The translations under genes were made by a program, and so were the position numbers. The notes below the pieces were generated by a model, which ran no database searches, had not been told where the DNA came from, and worked only from the letters and a program-made list of their open reading frames with translations. A stretch of 5,735 nucleotides of DNA from Gammaproteobacteria bacterium (GTDB taxonomy: Bacteria > Pseudomonadota > Gammaproteobacteria > Chromatiales > Chromatiaceae), in contig VMDJ01000174.1 in NCBI GenBank assembly GCA_008080925.1, forward strand, positions 1 through 5,735, written 5' to 3'. Shown here one piece after another: positions 1 through 5,537 of the stretch; within the stretch, counting starts at the first letter, position 1, and each line of letters begins with the position of its first letter.

Positions 1-97
1 CAAAGGCAACCAGTACAGATCCTTCTGCATGTTTGGTGAAGTCTTTGGTGAAACTTACTGTTCGCATTTGCCCGGCGGCACGTCCACTTGGTCGCAT
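1..97 (-). CDS. rph: Ribonuclease PH, N-terminal fragment (cut by window edge)
   Basis: The minus-strand reading from the ATG at 97-95 gives 32 codons beginning MRPSGRAAGQMRTVSFTKDF and continuing TKHAEGSVLVAF. This matches the start of RNase PH (E. coli begins MRPAGRSNNQ and has the same TKHAEGSVLV block). RNase PH is a phosphate-dependent 3'-to-5' exoribonuclease that trims tRNA 3' ends and forms a hexameric ring in the cytoplasm. Only the first strand and turn of the fold are present; the phosphate-binding and catalytic residues lie outside the window. The start is supported by the ribosome binding site AAGAGGA (110-104) six bases upstream. The gene is divergent from yicC, as in Pseudomonas. 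Identification is firm despite the short length, because every residue of the conserved N-terminal block is recognisable. Confidence 0.93.
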   Translation of the reverse strand, partial: MRPSGRAAGQMRTVSFTKDFTKHAEGSVLVAF

Positions 98-103
98 GAG
101 TTG

Positions 104-110
104 TCCTCTT
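104..110 (-). promoter_or_regulatory. Ribosome binding site of rph
   Basis: On the minus strand AAGAGGA lies six bases before the rph ATG. It is a good complement to the 16S rRNA tail and fixes the start codon. Confidence 0.75.
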
Positions 111-160
111 AATTCTTATGGGGGCGCAGGATTGCTCATGCGCTCGTTGTGATGGGCCAG

Positions 161-166
161 TATGAT
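161..166 (+). promoter_or_regulatory. Candidate -10 element for yicC-gmk in the rph/yicC divergent spacer
   Basis: TATGAT differs from the sigma-70 -10 consensus at one base and lies 33 bases before the yicC start, so a transcript would begin near base 173 with a short leader. No convincing -35 hexamer is found 16-18 bases upstream (138-143 reads ATGCGC), so an activator or a weak promoter would be needed. The element sits in the near-palindrome GTATGATAC (160-168), so TATCAT on the other strand could serve rph. The rest of the 101-base spacer shows no hairpin followed by a T-run. This is inference from short motifs. Confidence 0.3.
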
Positions 167-198
167 ACAGGCATTAGGTTTTAAATTTAGGAAAGCAC

Positions 199-1065
199 AT
201 GATTCGCAGCATGACTTCGTTCGCCCGAGAGCAAGAGCGCTCGAGCTTTGGCGAGCTGACGTGGGAGATCCGCACGGTAAATAGCCGTTTCTTAGAGCTG
301 CATTTGCGCATGCCTGAAGAGCTGCGTGCGATCGAGCAAAAGGTGCGCGATAAATTTAATGCGCGCTTAGGTCGTGGCAAAGTCGATGTGGGTTTGCGTT
401 ACAAAGCCGCCAGCGAGCAGGCCGGTACGATCAAAGTGAACGAGGCGATGCTAAGGCAAGTGCTTGATGCTTCTAATCAGTTGCTGAAACAAATGCACAG
501 CTCACCTCTACCCACAGCGATGGACATGATGCGTTGGCCGGGTGTGTTAGAAACCGAAGAGCAAGACTTCACGCCGGCGCAAGAAGCGGCGATGACCTTG
601 CTGGATAAAACCATCGACTCTTTATTAGAAGCGCGAGAGCGTGAAGGTGCGCGCCTAGCCGAGCTGATTCAGCAACGTATTGATGGCATGCGTGTGCAAG
701 TGGAAAAAGCGCGAGAGCGTATGCCGCAGGTGATTGCACACCAACGTGACAAGCTGAGTGAGCGTCTCGCTGAAATCATGGGCGAGGTAGATAAAGATCG
801 CCTGGAGCAAGAGATTGCCCTGATTGCACAGCGATTAGATGTGGATGAAGAGATGGATCGACTCACTACTCACTTAGACGAGGTGCAGCGCGTGTTAGGC
901 AGCAAAGAGCCTGTTGGTCGTCGCTTAGACTTTTTGATGCAAGAACTGAACCGCGAAGCGAATACCTTGGGCTCGAAATCAGCGGACACCGAAACCACCG
1001 GCATCTCGGTTGAGATGAAAGTACTGATCGAACAGATGCGAGAGCAGATTCAGAATATTGAGTGA
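199..1065 (+). CDS. yicC: YicC family endoribonuclease
   Basis: This 288-residue protein is the same length as E. coli YicC (about 287). It begins MIRSMTSFAR and contains the family blocks WEIRTVNSRFLE (residues 22-33), GRRLDFLMQELNRE (about 241-254), NTLGSKS, and the near-invariant C-terminal tail KVLIEQMREQIQNIE. Two domains are expected: an N-terminal YicC-like half (about 1-155) and a C-terminal DUF1732 half (about 205-288), joined by a charged helical stretch rich in Arg and Glu. Members of this family have been described as metal-dependent endoribonucleases; in E. coli YicC has also been linked with PNPase in turnover of the small RNA RyhB. The ATG at 199 is preceded by AGGA (189-192) with six bases of spacing. 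The stop codon is one base before the gmk ATG, so the two are almost certainly cotranscribed and probably translationally coupled. Family assignment is firm; the RNA substrate here is unknown. Confidence 0.95.
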   Translation: MIRSMTSFAREQERSSFGELTWEIRTVNSRFLELHLRMPEELRAIEQKVRDKFNARLGRGKVDVGLRYKAASEQAGTIKVNEAMLRQVLDASNQLLKQMHSSPLPTAMDMMRWPGVLETEEQDFTPAQEAAMTLLDKTIDSLLEAREREGARLAELIQQRIDGMRVQVEKARERMPQVIAHQRDKLSERLAEIMGEVDKDRLEQEIALIAQRLDVDEEMDRLTTHLDEVQRVLGSKEPVGRRLDFLMQELNREANTLGSKSADTETTGISVEMKVLIEQMREQIQNIE

Positions 1066-1066
1066 T

Positions 1067-1618
1067 ATGTCAGACGCAAAATTATTTATTGTTTCAGCCC
1101 CTTCGGGTGCCGGTAAAAGTAGTCTTTTAAAAGCACTGCTTGAACGTCAGTCGCAAGCGGCATTGTCGATCTCACACACCACGCGTGCGATGCGCCCCGG
1201 CGAGGTGAATGGTCAGCATTATCATTTTGTCGATGTTGAGACCTTTAAACAGTTGGTAGAAGAGGGTGTGTTTTTAGAGCACGCGCAGGTCTTCGATAAT
1301 TTTTATGGCACCTCGGCAGATGCGCTGCAGGCGCAGCTCGATGAAGGTAAGCGAGTGATTGTGGAGATCGACTGGCAGGGTGCGCGTCAGGTGAAAGCAC
1401 GATTCCCCGAGGCGACCTCGGTATTTATTCTGCCACCCAGTGTTGAGGCGCTGCGTGAGCGTTTGGTCGGGCGTGGTCAGGATAGCGATGAGATTATTGA
1501 CCGTCGAATGCGTGATGCAGAGTCTGAGATGTCGCATCAGGACGAATTTGATCTGAAAGTAATCAATGACGATTTCGATACCGCACTGGCTGAGCTTGAA
1601 GCGATTATCACCCGATAA
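1067..1618 (+). CDS. gmk: Guanylate kinase, C-terminally short
   Basis: Guanylate kinase phosphorylates GMP (and dGMP) to GDP with ATP in the cytoplasm, feeding GTP and (p)ppGpp pools. The protein starts MSDAKLFIVSAPSGAGKSSL; the P-loop is residues 11-19 with Lys17. The GMP-binding segment HTTRAMRPGEVNGQHYHF follows, then FLEHAQVFDNFYGTS, the DIDWQGA-like block EIDWQGARQV, the lid-region GRGQDSDEI, and INDDFDTAL near the end. The ATG at 1067 places the P-loop at exactly the E. coli position. A TTG at 1058 would merely add MSD by running into yicC. There is little Shine-Dalgarno sequence, and with the start one base after the yicC stop this suggests translational coupling. At 183 residues the protein ends right after LEAIITR, whereas E. 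coli Gmk (207) carries about 23 more residues forming a terminal helix. All nucleotide-binding motifs are intact, so activity is likely. Confidence 0.95.
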   Translation: MSDAKLFIVSAPSGAGKSSLLKALLERQSQAALSISHTTRAMRPGEVNGQHYHFVDVETFKQLVEEGVFLEHAQVFDNFYGTSADALQAQLDEGKRVIVEIDWQGARQVKARFPEATSVFILPPSVEALRERLVGRGQDSDEIIDRRMRDAESEMSHQDEFDLKVINDDFDTALAELEAIITR

Positions 1619-1651
1619 GTCGAAAAATTGGCTCGGAAGCCTGCTATCTCG

Positions 1652-1681
1652 CTGATTTTAGGGTTTTAATGCCCTAATCAG
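1652..1681 (+). other. Imperfect hairpin in the gmk-rpoZ spacer
   Basis: CTGATTTTAGGG (1652-1663) can pair with CCCTAATCAG (1672-1681) as a 10-base-pair stem with a two-base T bulge and an eight-base loop. No T-run follows on the plus strand, so it does not look like a standard intrinsic terminator. Two smaller stems flank it: GGCT/AGCC at 1630-1641 and CGGT/ACCG at 1688-1704. It may stabilise the gmk message end, or it may be chance structure. Confidence 0.35.
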
Positions 1682-1683
1682 AC

Positions 1684-1712
1684 TAGCCGGTCGCAGAAAA
1701 ACCGACTACACT
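1684..1712 (+). promoter_or_regulatory. Possible rpoZ promoter with GC-rich discriminator
   Basis: TACACT (1707-1712) matches four of six -10 consensus bases. A weak -35-like TAGCCG (1684-1689) lies 17 bases upstream and matches TTGACA at three positions. The bases just after the -10 read GCGCCGC, a GC-rich discriminator of the kind found at ppGpp-inhibited promoters. Transcription would start near 1719-1720, giving a leader of about 35 bases. A separate rpoZ promoter is plausible because 136 bases separate gmk from rpoZ, but this call rests on motif matching only. Confidence 0.3.
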
Positions 1713-1742
1713 GCGCCGCTCATTTTTGAATTCCCCGATGTT

Positions 1743-1750
1743 GGAGAAGG
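1743..1750 (+). promoter_or_regulatory. Ribosome binding site of rpoZ
   Basis: GGAGAAGG lies before the rpoZ ATG. The GGAG part is eight bases upstream of the start and AAGG four bases. It is the strongest plus-strand Shine-Dalgarno sequence in the window. Confidence 0.7.
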
Positions 1751-1754
1751 CCCC

Positions 1755-2042
1755 ATGGCTCGCGTTACTGTCGAAGATTGTTTGGATAATCTAGATAACC
1801 GTTTTGATTTGGTGTTGATGGCATCTAAGCGTGCACGTCAGTTAGCAAACGGCGTAGATCCGTTGTTGCCGTGGGAAAATGACAAGCCAACCGTTATGGC
1901 ATTGCGTGAAATCGCAGAAGGTTTGATCACTCCTGAGATGTTGGTTGAAGAGCCAGAGCCAGAAGATGCAATCGATGATGAATTGGCTGCAGCGTTGGCG
2001 GGTGATCTGGGCGAGATCGAAGAACCACGCGACGAAATGTAA
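1755..2042 (+). CDS. rpoZ: DNA-directed RNA polymerase omega subunit
   Basis: The omega subunit wraps the C-terminal region of beta-prime, aids assembly of RNA polymerase, and in proteobacteria contributes with beta-prime to one ppGpp-binding site. The 95-residue product starts MARVTVEDCLDNLDNRFDLV. It carries the family core NRFDLVLMASKRARQLANG (residues 15-33), the ENDKPTVMALREIAEGLI block, and an acidic, Pro/Glu/Asp-rich tail ending EEPRDEM that is typical of gammaproteobacterial omegas but variable in sequence. E. coli omega is 91 residues. The MARVTV region corresponds to the ppGpp-contacting N terminus. The gene lies between gmk and spoT, as in E. coli and Pseudomonas, linking RNA polymerase to the enzymes that supply and destroy (p)ppGpp. 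A strong terminator follows it, so at least part of its transcription ends before spoT. Confidence 0.97.
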   Translation: MARVTVEDCLDNLDNRFDLVLMASKRARQLANGVDPLLPWENDKPTVMALREIAEGLITPEMLVEEPEPEDAIDDELAAALAGDLGEIEEPRDEM

Positions 2043-2053
2043 TTTCGAATACC

Positions 2054-2111
2054 AACCCTGCGTTTGGATTCGCTACACTGAGGTGAACGGATTCAGACGC
2101 AGGGTTTTTTT
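2054..2111 (+). terminator. Intrinsic terminator after rpoZ, abutting the spoT start
   Basis: AACCCTGCGT (2054-2063) pairs perfectly with ACGCAGGGTT (2097-2106). The helix continues inward to base 2072 paired with 2088, giving 19 pairs in all including three G-U wobbles, capped by a 15-base apex (2073-2087) that contains a small CAC/GTG stem. Seven T residues (2105-2111) follow. This is a textbook intrinsic terminator starting 12 bases after the rpoZ stop. The T-run ends exactly at the GTG start of spoT, and the 3' arm contains AGGG, the apparent spoT ribosome binding site. Confidence 0.85.
2101..2104 (+). promoter_or_regulatory. Apparent spoT ribosome binding site inside the terminator stem
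   Basis: AGGG lies seven bases before the GTG at 2112, the only Shine-Dalgarno-like sequence at a usable distance from that start. These bases are paired with CCCT (2056-2059) when the rpoZ terminator hairpin forms, so read-through transcripts would hide the site. A transcript starting downstream of about 2073 would leave it free. Confidence 0.5.
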
Positions 2112-4289
2112 GTGAGCGCAGATTTATCAGCAGGTGTGATTCAGCCAGCCGCAGAGCAGGGCGATGAGACTCCGCGCGCGCGTTATTTGATCAGCGATCT
2201 GTGTGCTGAACTCGAAGCTTATCTAACCCCCGAGCAAGTGCGTGAGGTTTATCGCGCCTATGTCTTTGGTGCTGAGGCGCACGAAGGGCAGAAGCGTATG
2301 TCGGGTGAGCCTTATATCTATCACCCTGTCGCCGTCGCTCGCATCCTCTCGCAGATGAAGATGGACCATAAATGTTTAATGGCTGCCATCCTGCACGATG
2401 TGATTGAAGATACTCCGACTGCCAAAGACCAACTGGTTGAGCTATTTGATGAAGAAATCGCTGAGCTTGTTGATGGTGTATCTAAGCTGACGCATTTGAG
2501 CTTCCGTTCTAAAGAAGAAGCGCAGGCTGAGAACTTCCGCAAAATGTTATTGGCGATGACTAAAGATATTCGCGTCATCATGATCAAACTGGCTGATCGC
2601 TTGCACAACATGCGCACCTTAGGTGTGATGCGTCCGGATAAAGCACGTCGTATTGCGCGCGAGACCTTAGAGATCTATGCACCGATTGCGAACCGTTTAG
2701 GTATCAACAGTATTCGTCATGAGCTCGAAGAGCTCGGTATGGCGGCGCATTGGCCAAATCGTTACCGCATTCTTCAGAACGCATTGAGGCGGCAATATCA
2801 GAGTCGTCGCGAGATCATTAACAATGTACGTAATGTGTTGATTGAACGTTTAGAGAAAGATCACATTCCGGCTGAAGTATCAGGTCGCCGTAAGCGTGTT
2901 TTCAGTATCTATCGCAAGATGCGCGATAAAAAATTACCACTACATGATTTAGCGGATGTATTTGCGTTCCGTGTGGTCGTCGATTCTGTCGATACCTGTT
3001 ATCGCGTATTGGGTGCGGTGCATAATCTTTACCGACCTATGCCAGGTGCGTTTAAAGATTACATCGCGATACCTAAAGCGAATGGCTACCAGTCACTTCA
3101 TACCATTTTGTTTGGCCCGCAAGGCACGCCGATTGAGATTCAGATACGCACTGAAGAGATGCACTTAGTGGCAGAAGAAGGTATTGCGGCGCACTGGCGT
3201 TATAAAACCGGTGAGCGTTCACTACAGGCTGATGCAGCCGCTGAGTGGATGCGTAATGTGATCGAGGTGCAGCAAGATTCAGGTAGCTCACTCGAGTTCT
3301 TGGAGAATGTAAAAGTCGATCTGTTTCCTGTTGAGGTGTATGTCTTTACGCCACGTGGAAAAATTATTGTGCTGCCCAAAGGGTCTACGGTGATTGATTT
3401 TGCCTATGCGGTGCATTCGGATGTGGGTAACCAATGTGTGGCAGCACGTGTGGATCGTCAGTTAGCACCCTTGCGTACGCACCTTCGTAGCGGTCAGCAG
3501 ATTGAGATTATTACCAAGCCAGATGCCCGACCTCATCCTTCATGGTTGAACTTTGTAGTGACCGGTAAGGCACGCGCATCGATTCGTTCTTACTTGAAGC
3601 GCCTTGAGAGCAAAGAGGCAATCGCATTGGGACGTCGCTTGTTAGAGCAAGAGGTCGAGCGGTTGCATCCTGAATTGGGTGAGTTAACAGATGAAGTTTT
3701 GATGCGCGTTGCAACCGAATTTAAACACGCCAGTGTTGATGAGCTTCTCAATGAGATTGGTTTGGGTAATCGTATGCCGTCACTGATCATTCGTATGTTG
3801 GCCGGCGATATTGAGCTTGATGCAGATAACTTGGGTGATCGTTCAGGCGGTTTAGTGATTCATGGTGGCGAGGGCATGGTGGTGAGCTATGGACGTTGCT
3901 GTGGACCTATTCCAGGTGACAATGTGATCGGTGTGTTTAGTCCCGGTAAGGGTATTGTGGTGCATCATCACCGTTGTCCAAACTTAGGTGATTTTGAGAA
4001 ACAAGGTCAGAGCTGGGTTGATGTGCGTTGGGGTGATGAGATCGAAGGTGAGTTTATGACCATGTTGCGCATTGATGCCGGTAACCAACGTGGCATGTTG
4101 GCAACGGTTGCTTCTGCGATTGCGGCCGAAGGCTCGAACATTGAGGATGTTCACAGTGAAGAGCGTGATGGCTTGTCATCCAGTTTACGTTTTACCTTGA
4201 TGGTTAAGGATCGTCGTCACTTGGCGTCTATCATCAAGCGTGTACGACATATCCCTGCAGTACTCAAAGTGGGTCGACTAGTCGGTTAA
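2112..4289 (+). CDS. spoT: Bifunctional-type (p)ppGpp hydrolase/synthetase SpoT
   Basis: This 725-residue RelA/SpoT homologue controls the alarmone (p)ppGpp in the cytoplasm. The HD hydrolase domain (about 40-200) keeps its metal and substrate residues: Arg62, His71, His95-Asp96, Glu99-Asp100, Asp162, Asn166 and Thr169. The synthetase domain (about 250-365) has SGRRKRVFSIYRKM, Asp282, NGYQSLHT with Tyr326, and EIQIRT with Glu342, so its catalytic acidic residues remain. However, the RXKD motif reads AFKD (Ala313 to Asp316) where E. coli has RVKD. A TGS domain follows (about 402-468), then the Cys/His region YGRCCGPIPGD (Cys596, Cys597) to HHHRC (Cys622), and a C-terminal ACT domain (about 647-720). 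Compared with E. coli SpoT (702 residues) there are about 24 extra N-terminal residues. The GTG at 2112 is the start with AGGG upstream; GTG at 2136 and TTG at 2187 are alternatives without a better site. No trmH, recG or ridA follows; instead rnd converges and overlaps by 12 bases. Confidence 0.95.
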   Translation: MSADLSAGVIQPAAEQGDETPRARYLISDLCAELEAYLTPEQVREVYRAYVFGAEAHEGQKRMSGEPYIYHPVAVARILSQMKMDHKCLMAAILHDVIEDTPTAKDQLVELFDEEIAELVDGVSKLTHLSFRSKEEAQAENFRKMLLAMTKDIRVIMIKLADRLHNMRTLGVMRPDKARRIARETLEIYAPIANRLGINSIRHELEELGMAAHWPNRYRILQNALRRQYQSRREIINNVRNVLIERLEKDHIPAEVSGRRKRVFSIYRKMRDKKLPLHDLADVFAFRVVVDSVDTCYRVLGAVHNLYRPMPGAFKDYIAIPKANGYQSLHTILFGPQGTPIEIQIRTEEMHLVAEEGIAAHWRYKTGERSLQADAAAEWMRNVIEVQQDSGSSLEFLENVKVDLFPVEVYVFTPRGKIIVLPKGSTVIDFAYAVHSDVGNQCVAARVDRQLAPLRTHLRSGQQIEIITKPDARPHPSWLNFVVTGKARASIRSYLKRLESKEAIALGRRLLEQEVERLHPELGELTDEVLMRVATEFKHASVDELLNEIGLGNRMPSLIIRMLAGDIELDADNLGDRSGGLVIHGGEGMVVSYGRCCGPIPGDNVIGVFSPGKGIVVHHHRCPNLGDFEKQGQSWVDVRWGDEIEGEFMTMLRIDAGNQRGMLATVASAIAAEGSNIEDVHSEERDGLSSSLRFTLMVKDRRHLASIIKRVRHIPAVLKVGRLVG

Positions 4290-5435
4290 GCCTTCGAGCT
4301 TGAGTTTGCCACCCACATTACGAATTTCTATTTCGCCATTGGCTAACTGCTGAAGTGGCTTGCCTGCAAGCGCATAACGCCAGCCTTGTAAGAGCACGGT
4401 ATCTTTTTCGCCACGAATTAATTTTTGCAGATCTTTATGCGTAGCAATCGCTTGCGGAGAAAGTTGGTGCTTATCTGCTAGTAAGCGCAATGCTGCGCTC
4501 AGCATGTCGACCATGGCTTCTTGTTGTGGCTTGAGCGGCGTTGGACGCTTATTGTCGACTGGCCAGCTATCTTTGTCTGAATCAGCCGCTTGGGTAATTA
4601 GATCAACCAGTGTTATACCTTCACGACGGACAAAGCCAGCTTCTACACCGCGTACCTTGGCGAGTGCTTCAGTATTCTTTGGCATGCGACGGCAAAGCTC
4701 TACCATCACATCATCTTTTAACATCCACTTTTTCGGTAGATCGCGCGAGCGCGCTTCGATCTCACGCCATTGGGCGAGTGCTTGTAATACGGCAAGTTGA
4801 CGACCACGCAGGTGCTGACGACCTTTGATCTTTTGCCACGCATTTTCTGTAGGCGGTTCGTAGGTCTCAGGATCTGCAAAGGTAGCGAATTCAGCGGCTA
4901 GCCATTGCAGACGTTCTTTATCGGATAGGTTGCCGCGCATCTCGGTATACAGCTGACCAAGATAAACCACATCATCGAGGGCATAACGAATCTGTTGCTC
5001 ATCAAGAGGCCGAGCTGACCAATCAGTACGCGATTGGTCTTTCGCTAAATCAATATCTAATACAGCTTTGACTAAATTGGCGTAACCAATTTGATCACCA
5101 TGACCGAGTAAGGCCGCCGCAGGCTGAGTATCAAATATGGGAAGAGGAATCTTGCCGTAGTCGTGCCAGAAGATTTCGAGATCTTGGCGTGCAGCATGGA
5201 AGACATTCAGGATGCTGCCATCAAACAATAGGTCGAGTAGGGGCTGAATATTGTCGAGCTTGATGGGGTCAACACAGGCAGCGATCTCACCATTACAGAT
5301 CTGCACAAGGCACAGCTTAGGGTAATAGGTCTTCTCGCGGATAAATTCGGTATCGAGTGCTAGCCATTCGCTACCTTTGAGGTCGTTGCACAATTGAATC
5401 AGTGCATCGGGTGTGTCGACAAAACGTTCTTGCAT
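4278..5435 (-). CDS. rnd: Ribonuclease D
   Basis: RNase D is a hydrolytic 3'-to-5' exoribonuclease of the DEDDy family that trims tRNA precursors and other small stable RNAs. With the start at 5435 the protein has 385 residues (E. coli 375). Exo I is LALDTEF with Asp28 and Glu30. Exo II is HAARQDLEIF with Asp85. Exo III is YALDDVVYL with Tyr151 and Asp155. All catalytic residues are therefore present. An HRDC domain follows at about 205-285 (LRGRQLAVLQALAQWREIEA), and a divergent C-terminal helical region with GWRYALAGKPL near the end. An upstream in-frame ATG at 5468 would add 11 residues but has no Shine-Dalgarno sequence. TAGGA (5446-5442) sits six bases before the ATG at 5435 and only three before the adjacent ATG at 5438, so 5435 is preferred. 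The last four codons and stop overlap the end of spoT on the opposite strand. Confidence 0.95.
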   Translation of the reverse strand: MQERFVDTPDALIQLCNDLKGSEWLALDTEFIREKTYYPKLCLVQICNGEIAACVDPIKLDNIQPLLDLLFDGSILNVFHAARQDLEIFWHDYGKIPLPIFDTQPAAALLGHGDQIGYANLVKAVLDIDLAKDQSRTDWSARPLDEQQIRYALDDVVYLGQLYTEMRGNLSDKERLQWLAAEFATFADPETYEPPTENAWQKIKGRQHLRGRQLAVLQALAQWREIEARSRDLPKKWMLKDDVMVELCRRMPKNTEALAKVRGVEAGFVRREGITLVDLITQAADSDKDSWPVDNKRPTPLKPQQEAMVDMLSAALRLLADKHQLSPQAIATHKDLQKLIRGEKDTVLLQGWRYALAGKPLQQLANGEIEIRNVGGKLKLEGLTD

Positions 5436-5441
5436 CATAGT

Positions 5442-5446
5442 TCCTA
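5442..5446 (-). promoter_or_regulatory. Ribosome binding site deciding the rnd start
   Basis: TAGGA on the minus strand precedes two tandem ATG codons. Spacing is six bases to the second (5435) and three to the first (5438), which favours the second. It lies downstream of the ATG at 5468 and so argues against that longer start. Confidence 0.65.
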
Positions 5447-5469
5447 CAGTGAGCGCGCAGTTTAGCATT

Positions 5470-5511
5470 AAGCACTGATACGCTTTAGTCGCTTGATCGG
5501 TTAAAGTGCTT
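5470..5511. repeat. Inverted repeat in the rnd/mpl divergent spacer
   Basis: AAGCACT (5470-5476) and AGTGCTT (5505-5511) form a perfect seven-base inverted repeat separated by 28 bases, between the divergent rnd and mpl starts. It could be a pair of half-sites for a regulator or a chance match. The 102-base spacer (5436-5537) must carry both promoters, but I see no well-scoring sigma-70 pair; TTGATC (5493-5498) is -35-like for mpl without a good -10 at the right distance. Confidence 0.25.
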
Positions 5512-5537
5512 TATCGATTTTTAAAGAGTTGTTTGAC

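Noticed and set aside
631..720. Direct repeat GCGCGAGAGCGT at 631-642 and 709-720
   Set aside because: Both copies encode Ala-Arg-Glu-Arg in the charged helical part of YicC; a coding coincidence rather than a DNA element.
174..866. Minus-strand open frames inside yicC (68 and 65 codons)
   Set aside because: Their Ser/Arg-rich composition is the expected shadow of the real coding strand; no family resemblance.
1058..1066. TTG start for gmk overlapping the end of yicC
   Set aside because: It only prepends MSD to an existing MSD start, has no better ribosome binding site, and the ATG at 1067 aligns the P-loop exactly with E. coli Gmk.
1652..1681. Hairpin after gmk as an intrinsic terminator
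   Set aside because: No T-run follows on the plus strand and the stem is bulged, so it is listed only as a hairpin.
4504..4828. Plus-strand open frames of 98 and 72 codons inside rnd
   Set aside because: They are antisense to the highly conserved rnd frame, have no recognisable domain and no clear ribosome binding site.
5436..5468. Longer rnd start at the ATG at 5468
   Set aside because: The extra 11 residues lack homology to RNase D and lack a Shine-Dalgarno sequence; TAGGA lies downstream of it and fits the ATG at 5435.
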